DNA of 64,000 nt from contig NZ_CP120863.1 in NCBI RefSeq assembly GCF_026191725.2, positions 1,034,001 through 1,098,000 of the forward strand. Reading direction: 5' to 3'. Position numbers and translations under genes: made by a program. The notes under the pieces are model-generated. The model was not told where the DNA came from. It ran no database searches and was given only the letters and a program-made list of their open reading frames with translations. Positions 61,517-64,000 of the stretch are shown in pieces (within the stretch, counting starts at the first letter, position 1; each line of letters opens with the position of its first letter). The DNA is from Roseibium porphyridii (GTDB taxonomy: Bacteria; Pseudomonadota; Alphaproteobacteria; Rhizobiales; Stappiaceae).

Positions 61517-62032
61517 ATGACACATGCGATTCGATTGCTGGGGATCGACCCGGGACTGCGGCGCACCGGTTGGGGCATGATCGAAGCGGCGGGCAACAGG
61601 CTGTCCTTCATTGCTTCCGGCACGGTGACTTCAAACAACAAGAAAAGTCTGGCCGAGCGTCTCGTGGAGTTGCATGACGGGCTCTCCGAAGTGGTACGGC
61701 ATCACGAGCCGCAAGAAGCCGCCGTTGAGCACACTTTCGTAAACAAGGATGCCGGGGCGACGCTGAAACTCGGTCAAGCCCGCGGTGTGGCTTTGTTGGT
61801 TCCCTCGCTTGCAGGGTTGGCGGTCGCAGAGTACGCGCCCAATCTTGTGAAGAAGACCGTGGTTGGAACAGGACACGCGGAAAAGGAACAGATCCGGGCA
61901 ATGGTCAAGGTGCTGATGCCCCGCGCAACGTTTAATTCCGACGACGCGGCAGATGCGCTTGCGATTGCCATCTGCCACGCGCAGCATCGGGCCAACAGCG
62001 CAGCACGCCTTGCGGCGATGGGGGCGGCATGA
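61517..62032 (+). CDS. ruvC: Holliday-junction resolvase RuvC
   Basis: Endonuclease of 171 aa that cuts four-way DNA junctions symmetrically. Catalytic acidic residues appear in [14 protein letters not shown] near residue 9, [20 protein letters not shown] near 70, and [15 protein letters not shown] near 140. ATG at 61517 gives the family length; the frame to 61460 is spurious. The ribosome-binding site is weak, so translation may be low or leader-dependent. ruvA overlaps its stop by 4 bases. Confidence 0.95.
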   Translation: MTHAIRLLGIDPGLRRTGWGMIEAAGNRLSFIASGTVTSNNKKSLAERLVELHDGLSEVVRHHEPQEAAVEHTFVNKDAGATLKLGQARGVALLVPSLAGLAVAEYAPNLVKKTVVGTGHAEKEQIRAMVKVLMPRATFNSDDAADALAIAICHAQHRANSAARLAAMGAA

Positions 62033-62646
62033 TCGGGAAGCTGAAAGGGACAATCGACAGTTACGGCGAGGATCATGTGATCCTCGACGTCCATGGTGTC
62101 GGCTATCAGGTTCATTGCCCTTCGCGCATTCTTCAGGGCTTGCCGAGAACTGGCGAAGCCGCGGTGCTCTTCATTGAAACCATGGTGCGTGAGGACATGA
62201 TCCGTTTATTCGGTTTCGCTCAGGAGGCGGAGCGGGAATGGTTCAGGATCCTCATGACTGTTCAGGGGGTCGGGGCAAAGGTTGCTCTCGGGATCTTGGG
62301 CATCTTGAAAGCCAGTGAAGTGGCCAATGCAATTGCACTTGGCGACAAGGCGACGATCTCACGCGCCCCGGGTGTCGGCAAACGTGTTGCCGAGCGCATT
62401 CTGACAGAACTCAAGGACAAGGCGCCGGCATTGGCAACGGTCGATCAGGGGACGATTGCCGTTTCGCAGGACGTGGCAGACAATGTCGCCGCCCGCCCGG
62501 TTGCCGAAGCCGTATCCGCGCTTACAAATCTCGGCTACCCTCAGCCGCAGGCAAGTGCGGCCGTTGCCAAGGCAATGCAGTCCGCGGGTGAGGATGCGTC
62601 TACGGAAACGCTCATACGCCTCGGTTTGAAGGAACTGTCCGCATGA
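62029..62646 (+). CDS. ruvA: Holliday-junction DNA helicase subunit RuvA
   Basis: Tetrameric junction-binding subunit of 205 aa. Domain I OB-fold ([20 protein letters not shown]), helix-hairpin-helix repeats near residue 72 ([20 protein letters not shown]) and near 107 ([20 protein letters not shown]), a flexible linker, and the RuvB-contacting domain III ([20 protein letters not shown]). Start ATGA overlaps ruvC's stop, and its own stop overlaps the next gene by 4 bases. Confidence 0.96.
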   Translation: MIGKLKGTIDSYGEDHVILDVHGVGYQVHCPSRILQGLPRTGEAAVLFIETMVREDMIRLFGFAQEAEREWFRILMTVQGVGAKVALGILGILKASEVANAIALGDKATISRAPGVGKRVAERILTELKDKAPALATVDQGTIAVSQDVADNVAARPVAEAVSALTNLGYPQPQASAAVAKAMQSAGEDASTETLIRLGLKELSA

Positions 62647-62888
62647 TAGCGTTCACTTATGCCGTCATTGCCATAACATTCATTGCCCTTGGAATCGGCG
62701 GTATCATGTATCTCGATCACCGGTTTTCGCTGTCTGTCGGCGATCGTCCCTTTGCGATCAAAGGGCGCCGCATCGAAACGGACGATCCGTTTGTGCGGAG
62801 CCAGTTCAAAAAATTCTATGCGATCAGGGTGGCTTATTCCCTGTTTCTCCTGGTGATGCTGTTTGTGGTCGTCAGCCATGTCGGATGA
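62643..62888 (+). CDS. Small two-helix membrane protein inside the ruv operon
   Basis: An 81-aa protein with two predicted transmembrane segments, at about 4-24 ([20 protein letters not shown]) and 60-80 ([20 protein letters not shown]), separated by a charged loop ([20 protein letters not shown]). It overlaps ruvA by 4 bases at its start and ruvB by 11 bases at its end, so it is translated as part of the ruv message. I do not recognise the family. A membrane protein between ruvA and ruvB is unexpected. Confidence 0.75.
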   Translation: MIAFTYAVIAITFIALGIGGIMYLDHRFSLSVGDRPFAIKGRRIETDDPFVRSQFKKFYAIRVAYSLFLLVMLFVVVSHVG

Positions 62889-63918
62889 CGAACGCATTGT
62901 GACGCCGGAAATTCGCGGCGATGAGATCGACAGCACGATGCGCCCGCAGGCTCTGGACGAATTTGTCGGCCAGGCCCAGGCGCGTGCCAATCTGAAGGTT
63001 TTCATTGGTGCGGCCAAGGCACGTGGAGAAGCGCTCGATCATGTGCTGTTTGTCGGGCCGCCGGGTCTTGGCAAGACAACACTGGCCCAGATCATGGCGC
63101 GCGAGCTTGGAGTGAATTTCCGGGCAACATCCGGTCCTGTTATTGCCAAAGCAGGCGATCTTGCTGCTCTGCTTACCAATCTGGAAGAGAGGGACGTGCT
63201 CTTCATCGACGAGATCCACCGGCTCAACCCCGCAGTTGAGGAAGTGCTTTATCCGGCAATGGAGGATTACCAGCTCGATCTGATTATTGGTGAAGGACCG
63301 GCAGCGCGATCGGTCAAGATCGATCTGGCTAAATTCACTCTTGTTGCCGCGACAACGCGGCTCGGTCTGCTGACGACACCGCTACGCGACCGGTTCGGAA
63401 TTCCCGTGCGCCTGCAATTCTATACGGTCCCGGAACTCGAACATATCGTCAAACGGGGCGCATCGATCCTTCAGATAGGCATGGCTGAAGACGGTGCACA
63501 CGAAATTGCCAAGCGGTCTCGCGGTACGCCGCGTATCGCAGGGCGGTTGCTTCGCCGTGTGCGGGACTTTGCCGTTTTCGAAGGGACGGAACGGGTTGAC
63601 CGTGCGCTCGCCGACAAGGCACTGCGTCAGCTGGAGGTTGATCACGCGGGATTGGACAGCCTTGACCGGCGCTATCTCAATCAGATTGCCGTCAATTTCG
63701 GCGGCGGGCCCGTTGGAATCGAAACCATTGCGGCAGCTTTGTCGGAGCCGAGGGACGCCATTGAAGAGATTGTCGAACCGTATCTGATCCAGAATGGTTT
63801 TCTGCAGCGAACACCGCGCGGGCGCGTTCTGACACCGATGGCATTTGAGCATCTCGGATTGGCGGCGCCGTCCCGGCCGGATGCTCCGCAAATGGGTTTG
63901 TTCCAGGACCCAGACTAG
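62878..63918 (+). CDS. ruvB: Holliday-junction DNA helicase motor RuvB
   Basis: AAA+ hexameric motor of 346 aa that drives branch migration with RuvA. Walker [17 protein letters not shown] near residue 60, Walker [11 protein letters not shown] near 112, sensor 1 [13 protein letters not shown] near 155 and the winged-helix C-terminus ([16 protein letters not shown]). Start at 62878 lies inside the preceding membrane gene; the upstream ATG at 62863 would add five residues not typical of RuvB. Confidence 0.97.
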   Translation: MSDDERIVTPEIRGDEIDSTMRPQALDEFVGQAQARANLKVFIGAAKARGEALDHVLFVGPPGLGKTTLAQIMARELGVNFRATSGPVIAKAGDLAALLTNLEERDVLFIDEIHRLNPAVEEVLYPAMEDYQLDLIIGEGPAARSVKIDLAKFTLVAATTRLGLLTTPLRDRFGIPVRLQFYTVPELEHIVKRGASILQIGMAEDGAHEIAKRSRGTPRIAGRLLRRVRDFAVFEGTERVDRALADKALRQLEVDHAGLDSLDRRYLNQIAVNFGGGPVGIETIAAALSEPRDAIEEIVEPYLIQNGFLQRTPRGRVLTPMAFEHLGLAAPSRPDAPQMGLFQDPD

Positions 63919-64000
63919 TTTTACGTGTGATTTTGAAAGTCAAATTATAGGTAATTTTATCGAACTGGCTCAGATTTGATTAAGCATTTATTGGCGAATC
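63919..64000. other. AT-rich end of window after ruvB
   Basis: Holds a TTTGA-AAG-TCAAA inverted repeat (near 63932) but no gene and no clear terminator. Confidence 0.35.

Noticed and set aside
1-64000. CRISPR arrays, insertion sequences, prophage, secretion or biosynthetic clusters
   Set aside because: No spaced direct-repeat array, transposase, integrase, phage structural gene, NRPS/PKS module or secretion apparatus was seen.

Overview
The window is a core-chromosome stretch of an alphaproteobacterium, most likely of the Hyphomicrobiales and perhaps near Stappiaceae/Roseibium. The placement rests on family content and gene order: CpdR, RcdA (DUF1465), TrcR (DUF1013), GapR (DUF2312), DUF1036, DUF1192, DUF1244, DUF4164, an aa3-type oxidase subunit IV, the order tkt-gap-pgk-fba-thiE-like, and ruvC-ruvA-orf-ruvB. 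The genus is inference. I see no integrase, transposase, phage module, CRISPR array or toxin-antitoxin pair, so this reads as housekeeping sequence rather than an island.

Layout. 1-8.3 kb: partial threonine aldolase, a small heat-shock gene with heat-shock promoter and ROSE-like RNA thermometer, two alpha/beta hydrolases, hisN, an N-formylglutamate amidohydrolase, cpdR, tRNA-Val, rpmJ and a TPR protein. 8.3-16 kb: pyk-DUF1036, a second amidohydrolase, DUF1244, gapR, an M15-type peptidase and a sigma-54 response regulator. 16-26 kb: pepF-DUF3445-ABC1 kinase, oxidase subunit IV, rluA, a TPR lipoprotein, rpsU, MATE exporter, purEK. 26-35 kb: two divergent DUF465 genes, an acyl-CoA ligase, a TSUP permease, prpE, an SDR, an ABC exporter and rpmE. 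35-46 kb: a sterol-desaturase-like enzyme with divergent TetR regulator, rcdA, DUF1192, a quinone oxidoreductase, trcR, an M50-like protease, DUF1801, NTF2-like, LuxR-type and DUF4240 genes, and a MotA/TolQ plus OmpA-domain pair. 46-56.4 kb: on the minus strand tkt, gap, a small membrane protein, a LysE exporter, pgk, a VOC protein, fba, a ThiE-like gene, a Sel1 protein, efp and suhB. 56.8-64 kb: DUF4164, zapA, 6S RNA, 5-formyl-THF cyclo-ligase, ymdB-like, yebC, a MazG-like gene, a TSUP permease and the ruv operon.

Functional themes. Central carbon metabolism (tkt, gap, pgk, fba, pyk) sits with translation genes (rpmJ, rpsU, rpmE, efp, rluA, tRNA-Val). Four alphaproteobacterial cell-cycle or chromosome-organisation factors (cpdR, gapR, rcdA, trcR) lie within 35 kb; CpdR and RcdA are both ClpXP adaptors for CtrA turnover. 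The ruv genes carry a LexA-like box.

The most interesting material is non-coding. Two small RNAs (about 4286-4370 plus strand, 37798-37892 minus strand) are predicted from promoter, hairpins and terminator. They share one architecture: a 5' hairpin, a second hairpin whose loop exposes a CU-rich anti-Shine-Dalgarno motif, a linker with CCUCCC, and a terminator. Also notable are the hsp20 thermometer, a 6S RNA with a 13-bp closing stem, a palindromic operator for the TetR/desaturase pair, and an unannotated 81-aa membrane protein inside the ruv operon. No wholly new multi-gene system is evident.
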